Below are positions 8,512 through 16,833 of a stretch of 64,000 nt of DNA, in pieces. The first letter of the stretch is position 1, and every line of letters begins with the position of its first letter. Source of the stretch: UBA952 sp044361535. GTDB taxonomy: Bacteria > Bacteroidota > Bacteroidia > Flavobacteriales_D > Crocinitomicaceae. The notes beneath the pieces were generated by a model, which saw only the letters and a program-made list of their open reading frames with translations, was not told the origin of the DNA and searched no databases. The translations under genes were made by a program, and so were the position numbers. The DNA lies in contig JBIKIQ010000014.1 in NCBI GenBank assembly GCA_044361535.1, forward strand, positions 28,988-92,987, read 5' to 3'.

Positions 8512-10104
8512 ATGAAAAATTATTTAATTTTTATTTACATCGTTCTGAACTCAGTAATTTTTGCTCAACAAGTTCAACTTACAAGTACTTTTTGCAACTC
8601 AAATTTAGGTGCATTAGGTTCAAATTTTTATTGGACAACAAACGGTGCTCAGCAATATAGGGTTAGAATTACCCAAGGTACAAGCACTTGGATTTTTGAA
8701 CCTGGAATTTCAAGTACGGGTTCCCCAAAAACTTTTACAAATCTTATTTTTGCAGGAGTAGGACCGCAATATAGCACCACCTATGCTGTTCAAGTAGACT
8801 TTATGTCTGGTGGAAATTGGCAAAACAATTGGGGGCCTAGTTGCAACGTAACTACTCCACCGCCTAATGATATTCAGCTTGAAACGGCATATTGTAACGC
8901 TACTTTACCTTCTTTAAGCTCCATTTTCAGAGCCCAAACACTAAGTGGTGGAACTACATGGAGATTTCGGGTGACAAATACGGTGACTGGTGAGGTAAAA
9001 GTGGTAGATAAAGGGGCTTCTTATGGAAGTACAACAACGCGCAGAACAACTTCTATTAGTCAATTAGCATCATTACCAGCCGTATCAGGTAGTATAACAG
9101 CTATTGGACAAGCGATTTACACAGTAGAATGTGCTGTAAGTGTTCAAGGAGGGCCATTTAGTTCGTATGGTCCACCATGCAATGTTACAATAACGCAATC
9201 TTTAAATCCGACGATCGTATCTGGTGATTGTGGCGTTGAGCATAATTATATTTTCCAGGACTATCTAGATGCAGTCCCTCCTACTCCATCAACGGGTTGT
9301 TCTTACCAATTTAGGTTGATAGATCAATCAAACTCAGTAGCAATAGAATCAGCTGTTGTTAGTGTCCCAAAAGTAAAAATTTACGATATTCCAGGTTATG
9401 CCTACAACAAAACCTATTCTGCTTCTGTTCGATGCATCAGACAAGGAATAATTGGCTCGTATGGACCTTCATGTATATTAAATACAGAGAATACACCATA
9501 TACAAAAATCCAAGACGGTCAGTTTTCAACGATTGACAATTGTGATGTAACAATACCAACATTCACACAACGACTGTATGCTTTTGCTATACCTGGTGGC
9601 TCTTATCAATTTGAGATAACTAATGGAAGTGCTACCTATTATCATCAAACAAATAACATTCGAAGTTTTAGATTATCTGAGATAGCCGGGTATGTTCAAG
9701 TATTTAATACAAATCACAATATAAGGGTGCGAGTTTCAATGAATAATTATGCAACCTACGGCCCTTGGGATGCGAGCTGTTTCGCAAAAACACCTCTTGC
9801 AATTATGGAAAATGAAGACAATGAATTTATCAGCGATAATCAAGGAAAGCAACTTCAAATTACAGTTTACCCTAATCCGTCAAACCAAAATTTTAATCTA
9901 AAATTTGTTGATGAAGATTTATTTGAATTTCTAAATGCTAAACTATACGATTATAACGGAAGATTGATTTTTGAAACGGTACTCGACAAGAACTCTATTC
10001 AAGATTTTTCGTTTGGGGATCAACTAACTACGGGATTGTATCAGCTAGTGCTTCAAGATAATGAAGGAAGAATTGAAAATTTCAGGTTGTTTAAGAACGA
10101 ATAA
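8512..10104 (+). CDS. Secreted repeat protein with T9SS type A sorting domain
   Basis: A signal peptide (end near IFAQ, ~19) is followed by about four modules of ~95-110 residues. Each begins with a Cys-containing strand and ends with a YGP-x-C or WGPSC motif (for example SYGPPCNVT), suggesting fibronectin-like beta modules. The C-terminal ~75 residues start with VYPNPS and contain a Gly-Leu-Tyr strand near the end, the standard type A C-terminal signal that sends proteins through the type IX secretion system to the surface. Its role is unknown; adhesion or matrix binding is a guess. Its 3' end overlaps the convergent deacetylase-like gene by 14 bases. Confidence 0.82.
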   Translation: MKNYLIFIYIVLNSVIFAQQVQLTSTFCNSNLGALGSNFYWTTNGAQQYRVRITQGTSTWIFEPGISSTGSPKTFTNLIFAGVGPQYSTTYAVQVDFMSGGNWQNNWGPSCNVTTPPPNDIQLETAYCNATLPSLSSIFRAQTLSGGTTWRFRVTNTVTGEVKVVDKGASYGSTTTRRTTSISQLASLPAVSGSITAIGQAIYTVECAVSVQGGPFSSYGPPCNVTITQSLNPTIVSGDCGVEHNYIFQDYLDAVPPTPSTGCSYQFRLIDQSNSVAIESAVVSVPKVKIYDIPGYAYNKTYSASVRCIRQGIIGSYGPSCILNTENTPYTKIQDGQFSTIDNCDVTIPTFTQRLYAFAIPGGSYQFEITNGSATYYHQTNNIRSFRLSEIAGYVQVFNTNHNIRVRVSMNNYATYGPWDASCFAKTPLAIMENEDNEFISDNQGKQLQITVYPNPSNQNFNLKFVDEDLFEFLNAKLYDYNGRLIFETVLDKNSIQDFSFGDQLTTGLYQLVLQDNEGRIENFRLFKNE

Positions 10105-10855
10105 TTCTAATTAACCTCTTCAAAGGATTTTTAGCCTGCTGACCATACTTTTCTACTAGCCAAGGCACTAATTCTTGGTTCCATCTTTGGGGATGAAAAT
10201 TAATCATAATTTTTCGTGGTAATAAATCGTTTTCAATTGATGAAATTATTTCATGTGTAGATTTAAAGGAGTAATTAAAATCACTTTCTACTTTATCCCT
10301 AACACTTGATTCAGCAGCATTCCACGAACGACCTGTATCTGTAAGATAAAGAATATTGTTAAAATCTAAATCGAAATAGGGCTCGCCAATAATGTTGTAT
10401 TTTTTATAATCTATGTGTTTCCATATCTCTCTATTATCGAATCTTGACAACGGACTTCCATGCATACAGATAGTAGAAACAGGAACGAGTTTTCTCAAAT
10501 TACTCAAGTTTCCTTCGAAGTCTAAAATTGCTTTTTGTATATCCCCTTTTGAGGTTGCTAAATTTTCATAGTGATAACCAATTTCATGGCCTAAAGAAGC
10601 TATTTCTTTAATTATGTTTTCATTCCAACTGCATTTTTTTGCTCTAAAATAAAAGACACTTTGAATTCCTCTTTCAAACTGCAAATTAGCAAAAAGCAAA
10701 GAATTAATTGGTTTTTGATCAACATCATGCCTTAGGATGACAACTTTGTCTTTTGGTGAACCTAGAAAGTCATCAAAGCGTTGAAAGGAATAACCAGATG
10801 ATGTAAGAGCATCTAATAAGCGCTGATAAGCTGATATTGTAAAATCTCTTTGCAT
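10091..10855 (-). CDS. Polysaccharide deacetylase-like protein, last gene of the upxY operon
   Basis: The sequence begins with a short helical region and then the motif ILRHDVDQ (Asp-rich metal site, ~40-47), followed by FYFRA and GHEIGYHYE. These resemble the polysaccharide deacetylase/NodB fold in an atypical form, where RHDVD replaces TFDDG. It is probably a metal-dependent hydrolase acting on a carbohydrate or acyl group; the substrate is unknown. An ATG at 10855 was chosen over a TTG two codons earlier. The upstream gene ends 6 bases before this ATG. It is the promoter-distal end of the long operon and overlaps the convergent T9SS gene. Confidence 0.72.
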   Translation of the reverse strand: MQRDFTISAYQRLLDALTSSGYSFQRFDDFLGSPKDKVVILRHDVDQKPINSLLFANLQFERGIQSVFYFRAKKCSWNENIIKEIASLGHEIGYHYENLATSKGDIQKAILDFEGNLSNLRKLVPVSTICMHGSPLSRFDNREIWKHIDYKKYNIIGEPYFDLDFNNILYLTDTGRSWNAAESSVRDKVESDFNYSFKSTHEIISSIENDLLPRKIMINFHPQRWNQELVPWLVEKYGQQAKNPLKRLIRIIRS

Positions 10856-10861
10856 TATCAA

Positions 10862-11902
10862 TTAAAATTGAATTGCATAATTGAAAATAAATTCACTGAC
10901 ATCAATTTTACTTTGCCACATTTCATCAACTTTTTCTTTCCATTTCACTTTACTACATTCATCCTCTAACACCTTTTCGAGTTCGTTAATTAAACAATCA
11001 AATTGACTAGGTTGAAATGAAAAACACAATTCAAATTTATGTTCAATTTCATTAGGCACGGATAACTTGCCTGCAAAAGTATTGCATTTGAAAGACGGAG
11101 TTCCTAAAATTGCCGCTTCAGAAGTCATGGTTTGGCTATCTCCAATAAAGGCAGAGGCGAAGTATAAAACAGAATGAATCTTTTCAGGATTTACTTTAAT
11201 TCTGTGACTTTCAAATTCACGTTCAATTGGATTTTCGGATGTAATAAATACTTTTCCATATTGCACTAGTAAGTTAATTAAAATTCTTTTCTGTTCTAAT
11301 GAGATTCCTTTGTGTCCATTATCATGATGCCCTTTTAAAGCAACGAAACGCAGAACAAAAAACCTTTCCCCTTCACGAACATCTAACTCTGTTAAAACGC
11401 TTGGGTCAGGGAGGAAATAATTAGGATGCAAATAGGCTAGTTCATGATAACCTGCATATCCGACGACTTTTCGGTGAAACTTATTGAAGTGAATACAATC
11501 TGGAGCAAGAATAATTGAAGCAAATGGATAAGAGTATTTCGTAATAAATGGAACCATTTCCTCATCATCATCACTTAAATGAATCGATCTAAAATCTCGA
11601 ATTAATAAGGTTAAAAGATCATTTGTAAATGAACTCCCCAATCCAACTCTCAACTTATTATTCTTTGCGATTTTGTAAGCCCTGTATGTAAATACAAATT
11701 GCTTTACCAATTTACCGATAGTTCCCTCTCCTTTTCTTCCTATATTAATATATGGAATTTGATAACTAGTTAAAAGGTCTGTAATTGACTTTTCATTTTT
11801 AGTAATTACTACAAATTTCTTCGCAGATTTTTCCATCTTTTTGATAACGAATCTCAAAAGATGGACTTGACCGGGATGATTTATTTCAATTAAAAAACCC
11901 AT
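10862..11902 (-). CDS. DUF354 family protein (glycosyltransferase-like)
   Basis: The N-terminus has GxxxHxxxLR-type features (INHPGQVHLLR, residues ~7-17). Late in the chain are GDSQTMTSEAAILGTPS-type sequences, which match DUF354, a family with a GT-B fold related to UDP-GlcNAc 2-epimerases and glycosyltransferases. It is common in capsule and O-antigen loci, where it is presumed to move or remodel a sugar. Length (346) is normal. The gene is separated from the upstream ATP-grasp gene by one base. A precise reaction cannot be assigned. Confidence 0.72.
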   Translation of the reverse strand: MGFLIEINHPGQVHLLRFVIKKMEKSAKKFVVITKNEKSITDLLTSYQIPYINIGRKGEGTIGKLVKQFVFTYRAYKIAKNNKLRVGLGSSFTNDLLTLLIRDFRSIHLSDDDEEMVPFITKYSYPFASIILAPDCIHFNKFHRKVVGYAGYHELAYLHPNYFLPDPSVLTELDVREGERFFVLRFVALKGHHDNGHKGISLEQKRILINLLVQYGKVFITSENPIEREFESHRIKVNPEKIHSVLYFASAFIGDSQTMTSEAAILGTPSFKCNTFAGKLSVPNEIEHKFELCFSFQPSQFDCLINELEKVLEDECSKVKWKEKVDEMWQSKIDVSEFIFNYAIQF

Positions 11903-11903
11903 T

Positions 11904-13058
11904 TTATCTTTTAATTAAAAAATAAGGTAAAAAGATTTTTTCCATGAACCAAGGTAGTTGATCAGTTCTATCCCAAACTGCATTTTGTTTTTGATAATCT
12001 CGAGGTGGAATTACAACATTCATTCCTTTAAAACGCATTCTCAATCGTGTTGGCAAATCGGTTAACTGATGAATAAAATAGGCACTTGTTTGTTTTTGAG
12101 CATCAAATTTCTTTTCTCCTCTAGTCAAATACTCGTAATAGGGGCCTAGTAAATCAACATTAGCCGCTTGACATATTGAATGCCATTTCCATGTCCGTGA
12201 ATTCACCTCCAAAAAGTTAAATTCACCACTTACCTCATCCTGTTTGAATTCAATTTCACAAATACCTGTATATTTTGTTTGAGCCATTATCTTTCGAGAA
12301 ATATCAAGTATTTCAGAATTATCGCAAGTTATTGCCATAGTGGTTGCATTTCCAAAATCAATGGGATGTTGTCGGGCTCTATTCGTTGTTACCGAACGAA
12401 TAATTTCTCCTTCTATAGCAAATACGCCAACAGAATATTGACAAGAACCATCTCCTTTTATTACCTCTTGAATGAGTAATTCTTGTAATGGGAAAAATGA
12501 ACTCGCCAATTTCATAGCGTTGTTGAGTTCATTGAAATTAGCACAAAGAATGACTTTTTTCTTGAACCTGGCATAAAACGTATGCATCACAGTTGGTTTA
12601 ATGATACACGGAAATTTAACCGCTATTTTTGATAAATCATCAATAGACGTTATTTGAATTGTTTTGGCAATTTCTATTGATAAGGAACTAGCTAATTCAT
12701 AAGATAGGGCTTTGGAAAAGAACACCTCTATTTTACGCCAATGATCAACTGCACAAATTAACTGAGGATTTAACTCCTCTTTTAATTGGGATAATAGTTT
12801 TACGTGAAAATCATTAGTCGGAAAAACAACGCTACTATTGTAATCTGAATTCAATTTTAATGCTAAGAGTAATTCTTTGAGTTGAGAATTTTGACATTTA
12901 ATAAATTCAACGCAATAACGAGAATATTTAGCAAGATTAAAATCTGTATCGTCAATTACAACAACACGCATTCCTTTTTTAGCAAATGCTCTTACAATGC
13001 CTAATCCTTGAACATGTCCACCTAGCACTATAACATCAATTTTTCCTTTACTTTTCAT
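11904..13058 (-). CDS. ATP-grasp family ligase
   Basis: An N-terminal Rossmann-like pre-ATP-grasp region (VIVLGGHVQGLG, then VVVIDD) is followed by the ATP-grasp core. The core has a Lys-containing strand (FPCIIKP), a later lysine strand (LLIQEVIKGDG) and the acidic metal-binding strand EFNFLEVNSR. The family joins a carboxylate to an amine via an acyl phosphate. The layout is like carbamoyl-phosphate-synthase/carboxylate-amine-ligase types in polysaccharide loci. An ATG at 13058 was preferred to an in-frame TTG at 13067; the gene then overlaps the glycosyltransferase stop by 11 bases. It is one of two ATP-grasp genes here, which suggests amide decoration of the polymer; substrate unknown. 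Confidence 0.8.
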   Translation of the reverse strand: MKSKGKIDVIVLGGHVQGLGIVRAFAKKGMRVVVIDDTDFNLAKYSRYCVEFIKCQNSQLKELLLALKLNSDYNSSVVFPTNDFHVKLLSQLKEELNPQLICAVDHWRKIEVFFSKALSYELASSLSIEIAKTIQITSIDDLSKIAVKFPCIIKPTVMHTFYARFKKKVILCANFNELNNAMKLASSFFPLQELLIQEVIKGDGSCQYSVGVFAIEGEIIRSVTTNRARQHPIDFGNATTMAITCDNSEILDISRKIMAQTKYTGICEIEFKQDEVSGEFNFLEVNSRTWKWHSICQAANVDLLGPYYEYLTRGEKKFDAQKQTSAYFIHQLTDLPTRLRMRFKGMNVVIPPRDYQKQNAVWDRTDQLPWFMEKIFLPYFLIKR

Positions 13059-13986
13059 AAAAGTCAATGAGTTTTTCCGCTATTTTATTATGAGCAAGCC
13101 ATTCAATTCGTGTCCGACCATCTGTTCGATGTACACCAGAAGATAATAGCTCCTTTAAGGCTGCAGAAATGATTTCAGGTTTGGAACTTGAAACAACAAT
13201 ACATCCCTCTGTGTTTCCTATTACCGTTTCAACATCACCAACATTTGTCGAGACAATTGGGCAATTACAAGCCATTGCCTCCTTAATAATGTTTGGAGAT
13301 CCTTCTCTTTCACTTGTCAATAACAAAACATCACATCCGCTCAAATAATAGGGCACTCTTTCTGGTTCTATATCCTTTAAGGCAATCAATTCTAAATTAA
13401 TCCTTTGATTTTTCAGCATTTCAACGGCCTTTTCCGCTAACTGATAACGCTTTTCCAAACGATTTGGATCCGAGGCGAAAAGAATGATTTTTTTTGTGAC
13501 ATCCCAATCTAAATATTCCCTTGCTACATTCTTATCCATAGGCTTAAACAACTCAAAATCAACGCCATTCGGAATTACTTCCAAAGTACTCTTTTTGCTA
13601 AGGTAAGGTGTTATTTGAATACACATTTCTTGTGACTTGACAATCAGTTTTGACCATTTATTTTGCATAAAAAGCTTGATTATCAGCCTATTAAAAATTG
13701 ATTTTTTTATATCGCTGCCCATTAAGGAAACAACAAGTACTTTGGAACCAGCTAGACTGGCTATTACGCCACACAAAGAATAATGCGCATGAACGATAGT
13801 ATAGTTTTCATTTCGGAGTACTTGTCTTAGTTTAAACAATGCTTGAAAATATCCGAATATGCCGCCTTTTGCTACTTCAAAATATGAAACCTCATGGCCT
13901 AATTGCTGAACTGAATGCATTTGTCGATGCGTGATAACAGAAATAGAACCTGTAGATTTTAAACGAGAAACAACCAGGATTTTCAT
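13048..13986 (-). CDS. Glycosyltransferase family 4 (GT-B)
   Basis: A 312-residue retaining glycosyltransferase. The N-terminal domain has HAHYS and a GSD motif; the C-terminal donor-binding domain begins after VIPNGVDFELF (137-147) and includes the family's EX7E motif, EGSPNIIKE (Glu228-Glu236). It should add one sugar to the lipid-linked repeat unit on the cytoplasmic face. It is one of only a few recognisable glycosyltransferases in the operon. Start is an ATG 3 bases after the GNAT gene's stop. Confidence 0.88.
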   Translation of the reverse strand: MKILVVSRLKSTGSISVITHRQMHSVQQLGHEVSYFEVAKGGIFGYFQALFKLRQVLRNENYTIVHAHYSLCGVIASLAGSKVLVVSLMGSDIKKSIFNRLIIKLFMQNKWSKLIVKSQEMCIQITPYLSKKSTLEVIPNGVDFELFKPMDKNVAREYLDWDVTKKIILFASDPNRLEKRYQLAEKAVEMLKNQRINLELIALKDIEPERVPYYLSGCDVLLLTSEREGSPNIIKEAMACNCPIVSTNVGDVETVIGNTEGCIVVSSSKPEIISAALKELLSSGVHRTDGRTRIEWLAHNKIAEKLIDFYEK

Positions 13987-13989
13987 TTT

Positions 13990-14928
13990 TTAAAAGGTAT
14001 CAAAATCTAGATAATTTATAGCTAAAATCTCATTCCCTATACTGGTTTCATTAATTCTTTTTTGAATAAATGGAAGTCCTTCCCTTTTTGAAAAAGTCGA
14101 AAAATTATATTCAACATTCGAATTAGTAATACAATCTAACTGTTGAAAAACAATCTTATGACATCCTGTAAAAAATGCGACAAGTTTTAATTTTCTATGT
14201 ATTCCGGATAAATCATTCGTAGCAGCATCGTATTTACCTATTTTCAATGCTCCTTTAAATGAAAGTACAAGGTTTACATTGTTTATAGTAACTTCAAACT
14301 GAGAATGATTTAATTTATAGTCCTTATAAATAGTTGTCCAAGGAATATGAAACTTGATATCGGGATTTTTGTTCAATTTATGAAATGAGACTCTCTTTGC
14401 TAATATTAAGAGTATTACGCGAACATAAAGTGAATAAAACGATCTTAAGAAGTTTAGTTTATTAACTAAAAAACCAATAGGGAAAGTATGAACCTTCCTA
14501 GTAAAAATAATGAATCTCCCTATATCCTGCCATCCAAGATGTTTAATAAATCCAGGATAAGAATTAAAATTAGGAACTCCAAACAAGAAATCTATTGAGT
14601 TCTTAGCACAAAGGTCATATGTTTTTTCTGCTAGATTTTTAAATAAACCAAGTTTTCTATAATCTGGATGTGTTATGGTATCTGCGCTTTGTGCAATCAA
14701 TACCTCTTTTCCTTGATATGAAGCAATTACTGGAAGAACACCATAAAAACCTACTGGTACACTTTTATTCTTATCGTAGGCAATGTATCCAATGTTTTGC
14801 GCTCCAAATCGTTCAGTACCATATTTTTTTACAAGTTGTTTAAACGTCACTTTTTTACCTGACTGTTTGAACAACAAATGCAAATCTTTCAATAGTTCAT
14901 TAGTTAGTCTTTTATATTCAAAATCCAT
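13990..14928 (-). CDS. GNAT-family N-acyltransferase
   Basis: The first ~150 residues look like a GNAT acetyltransferase: GYIAYDK, VPVGFYGVLP and a SADTITHPDYRKLGLFKNL segment that corresponds to the acyl-CoA binding motif A (usually R/Q-x-x-G-x-G/A; here Arg-Lys-Leu-Gly-Leu). The C-terminal half is a second domain without clear identity. Related proteins occur in polysaccharide loci and may acylate an amino sugar or transfer an aminoacyl group. It lies between a polysaccharide deacetylase and a glycosyltransferase, with 4- and 3-base gaps. Confidence 0.68.
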   Translation of the reverse strand: MDFEYKRLTNELLKDLHLLFKQSGKKVTFKQLVKKYGTERFGAQNIGYIAYDKNKSVPVGFYGVLPVIASYQGKEVLIAQSADTITHPDYRKLGLFKNLAEKTYDLCAKNSIDFLFGVPNFNSYPGFIKHLGWQDIGRFIIFTRKVHTFPIGFLVNKLNFLRSFYSLYVRVILLILAKRVSFHKLNKNPDIKFHIPWTTIYKDYKLNHSQFEVTINNVNLVLSFKGALKIGKYDAATNDLSGIHRKLKLVAFFTGCHKIVFQQLDCITNSNVEYNFSTFSKREGLPFIQKRINETSIGNEILAINYLDFDTF

Positions 14929-14932
14929 TTTA

Positions 14933-15772
14933 CTAACGAATTAGTTTTCTTACCAAGAACCAAATCCCAGTTGTTCGAAGATATAGTTCAGATACCGTAC
15001 AGGAATCAGGTATAGATAATCTATTCAATTTATAGCTGCTAAAAGTAAAGTTGTTGAAACCCTTTTCCGACGTTAACACTGCTTTGTACCCACTTTGTTT
15101 TGATAGTTGAATCTCCCTTTCTCCAAAACTCCCATCCGGAAATGCTAGTGAAGTTACAGGTCGAGCTAACAATTTTTCTAAAAGAACCTTTGAATGTTGG
15201 ATTTCTTTTAAGGCCTCTTCATCGTTACACATTGCTAAGCAAGGATGAAACATCGAATGCGAACCAAATGAAAAATTTTTCATTGTGTTAATTTCATCAA
15301 TATTTAACGAAATCCGAATGTCTGATTCTTCATTTTGCACAAAGATTTTATTGGTTTCAAGATATTCAATTCGAACTTTGTTGGGAACAGATTTCATTCT
15401 TTTCTTGACATCACGATCTAATTTACTTAAAAACCATAGGCCATGATTCGAATTTAAAATCCCAGCGGTTAAAAAAACGGTGGCAGATGCATTATTCTTA
15501 TTCAAAACATCTTGAAGATTCTGATTCTCTTTGTACCCATCATCCAAAGTTATAATCAACCTGTGTTTTGTGCTTTCAGGGATTACATTATTTAAATAGT
15601 CTTCAAGTGAAACAATAGAATATTTCTTAGAAAGAAACTTTATATGTTCTGAAAAATTTGATTTAGATATATTGTGATAATAAATTATGGTTGTCTTTTT
15701 TTTTTGAAGACTTTGACGAATTAAGTCTGACAATCCAATTTTGACAATAAAATCTATAAGAAATCTCTTCAT
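14933..15772 (-). CDS. Polysaccharide deacetylase (NodB-like, CE4 fold)
   Basis: It contains the CE4 motifs TLDDG (75-79, metal and base aspartates) and SHSMFH (171-176, metal histidines), followed by FPDGSFG. The sequence therefore predicts a metal-dependent deacetylase acting on an N- or O-acetylated sugar. The N-terminal YYHNIS segment is typical of the family. No signal peptide is obvious; a mildly hydrophobic N-terminus is present, so location is uncertain. It is tightly packed between an ATP-grasp gene (7-base gap) and the GNAT gene (4 bases). Confidence 0.82.
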   Translation of the reverse strand: MKRFLIDFIVKIGLSDLIRQSLQKKKTTIIYYHNISKSNFSEHIKFLSKKYSIVSLEDYLNNVIPESTKHRLIITLDDGYKENQNLQDVLNKNNASATVFLTAGILNSNHGLWFLSKLDRDVKKRMKSVPNKVRIEYLETNKIFVQNEESDIRISLNIDEINTMKNFSFGSHSMFHPCLAMCNDEEALKEIQHSKVLLEKLLARPVTSLAFPDGSFGEREIQLSKQSGYKAVLTSEKGFNNFTFSSYKLNRLSIPDSCTVSELYLRTTGIWFLVRKLIR

Positions 15773-15779
15773 TATAACA

Positions 15780-16832
15780 TCACTTTATTGCACAAAGTTC
15801 CAAAGCATGCTTTAATCGCAAATCAAAACATTCATTATCGTTAAATGAACCTTCCTCAAACACCCATTCTTCATTATTAAAATAATACCTTCCCGGTTTG
15901 TTATCTACAAACATCTGATGCGGGTCTGACTGTCCGAAAAAACATTGAATCTCATTGACAAGATATTCGCCACCATGTTCAAAAACATCAATTGCCGCCG
16001 AATCAATTTTGTGTTTTACGGATAACTCCTTAACAAAATTCAAGAGTGAGAGTGGTGGGCTATCATAATCTTTCAATAATGAACCAGATGATTTTCCAGA
16101 TTTTACAAGTTTCTTATGAGCAAAGAAAGAAGTTCCAATAACCACACAGCGCCATTCAAAACTATGATTTATAAACTCTTGAAATATCACATAATTCTTA
16201 TGGAGCTCATTCGATTGTTGCTTGTATTCACTCATTCGATCAATCAAAAAACGAGGATTTTTCAATAACTTCTTCATTTTTTTAATTAAAGAACCTTTTC
16301 GAATATTTGGAGCTCCAAGAATCTTTTTACCATCACCAAAAAGCTTATCAATCTCACTAACGGCATCTTCTTTTGTTTTTAAAATTGTAACACCTTTACC
16401 TGATGCACCAATGTTGAGCTTTGATACCAATGGAAAACTCTTTGTTAAGTTAACAAAATGTAATGCTTCCTCCTTCGCGTAAAAAATTGAAGTCTTTGGA
16501 TGGGGAATTGTATTTACAAGTAACCAATCGCTAAAGTATCTTTTATTCTCATAAATCTTTACTTGATCTAAACTAGGATATATTTTATCAGCATAAAGTG
16601 TAGATAGATGCTGAACTCTATCATCATAAATTTGCTTGAAAAAACTTGATCTTCCGGGTGGCCTTAATAACAATAAATCAAAAGATTCTTTTTGGATTAA
16701 TTCAAGCCAATTTTCTGCAACTAATTCAACAACTTTCCACCTAATATTTTTATGCTTTTGACAAGAAATAATCCACCCATTATGATCATGAGGCATTTCA
16801 TTTTTTAGGATAAGTATGTTAATTTCTTTCAA
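15780..16832 (-). CDS. ATP-grasp family protein (second of two)
   Basis: The chain shows an N-terminal alpha/beta domain (INILILK... LLLLRPPGRSS) and an ATP-grasp core. The core has the lysine strand FPLVSKLNIGASGKGVTIL, a second strand VIFQEFINHSFEWRCVVIG and the metal-binding end EYLVNEIQCFFGQ. It differs clearly from the ligase at 11904. Like other ATP-grasp enzymes it should activate a carboxylate and attach an amine or amino acid. Translation appears to start at a TTG one base after the upstream stop; the next ATG (residue 13) would cut the first strand. Substrate unknown. Confidence 0.75.
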   Translation of the reverse strand: MKEINILILKNEMPHDHNGWIISCQKHKNIRWKVVELVAENWLELIQKESFDLLLLRPPGRSSFFKQIYDDRVQHLSTLYADKIYPSLDQVKIYENKRYFSDWLLVNTIPHPKTSIFYAKEEALHFVNLTKSFPLVSKLNIGASGKGVTILKTKEDAVSEIDKLFGDGKKILGAPNIRKGSLIKKMKKLLKNPRFLIDRMSEYKQQSNELHKNYVIFQEFINHSFEWRCVVIGTSFFAHKKLVKSGKSSGSLLKDYDSPPLSLLNFVKELSVKHKIDSAAIDVFEHGGEYLVNEIQCFFGQSDPHQMFVDNKPGRYYFNNEEWVFEEGSFNDNECFDLRLKHALELCAIK

Positions 16833-16833
16833 G

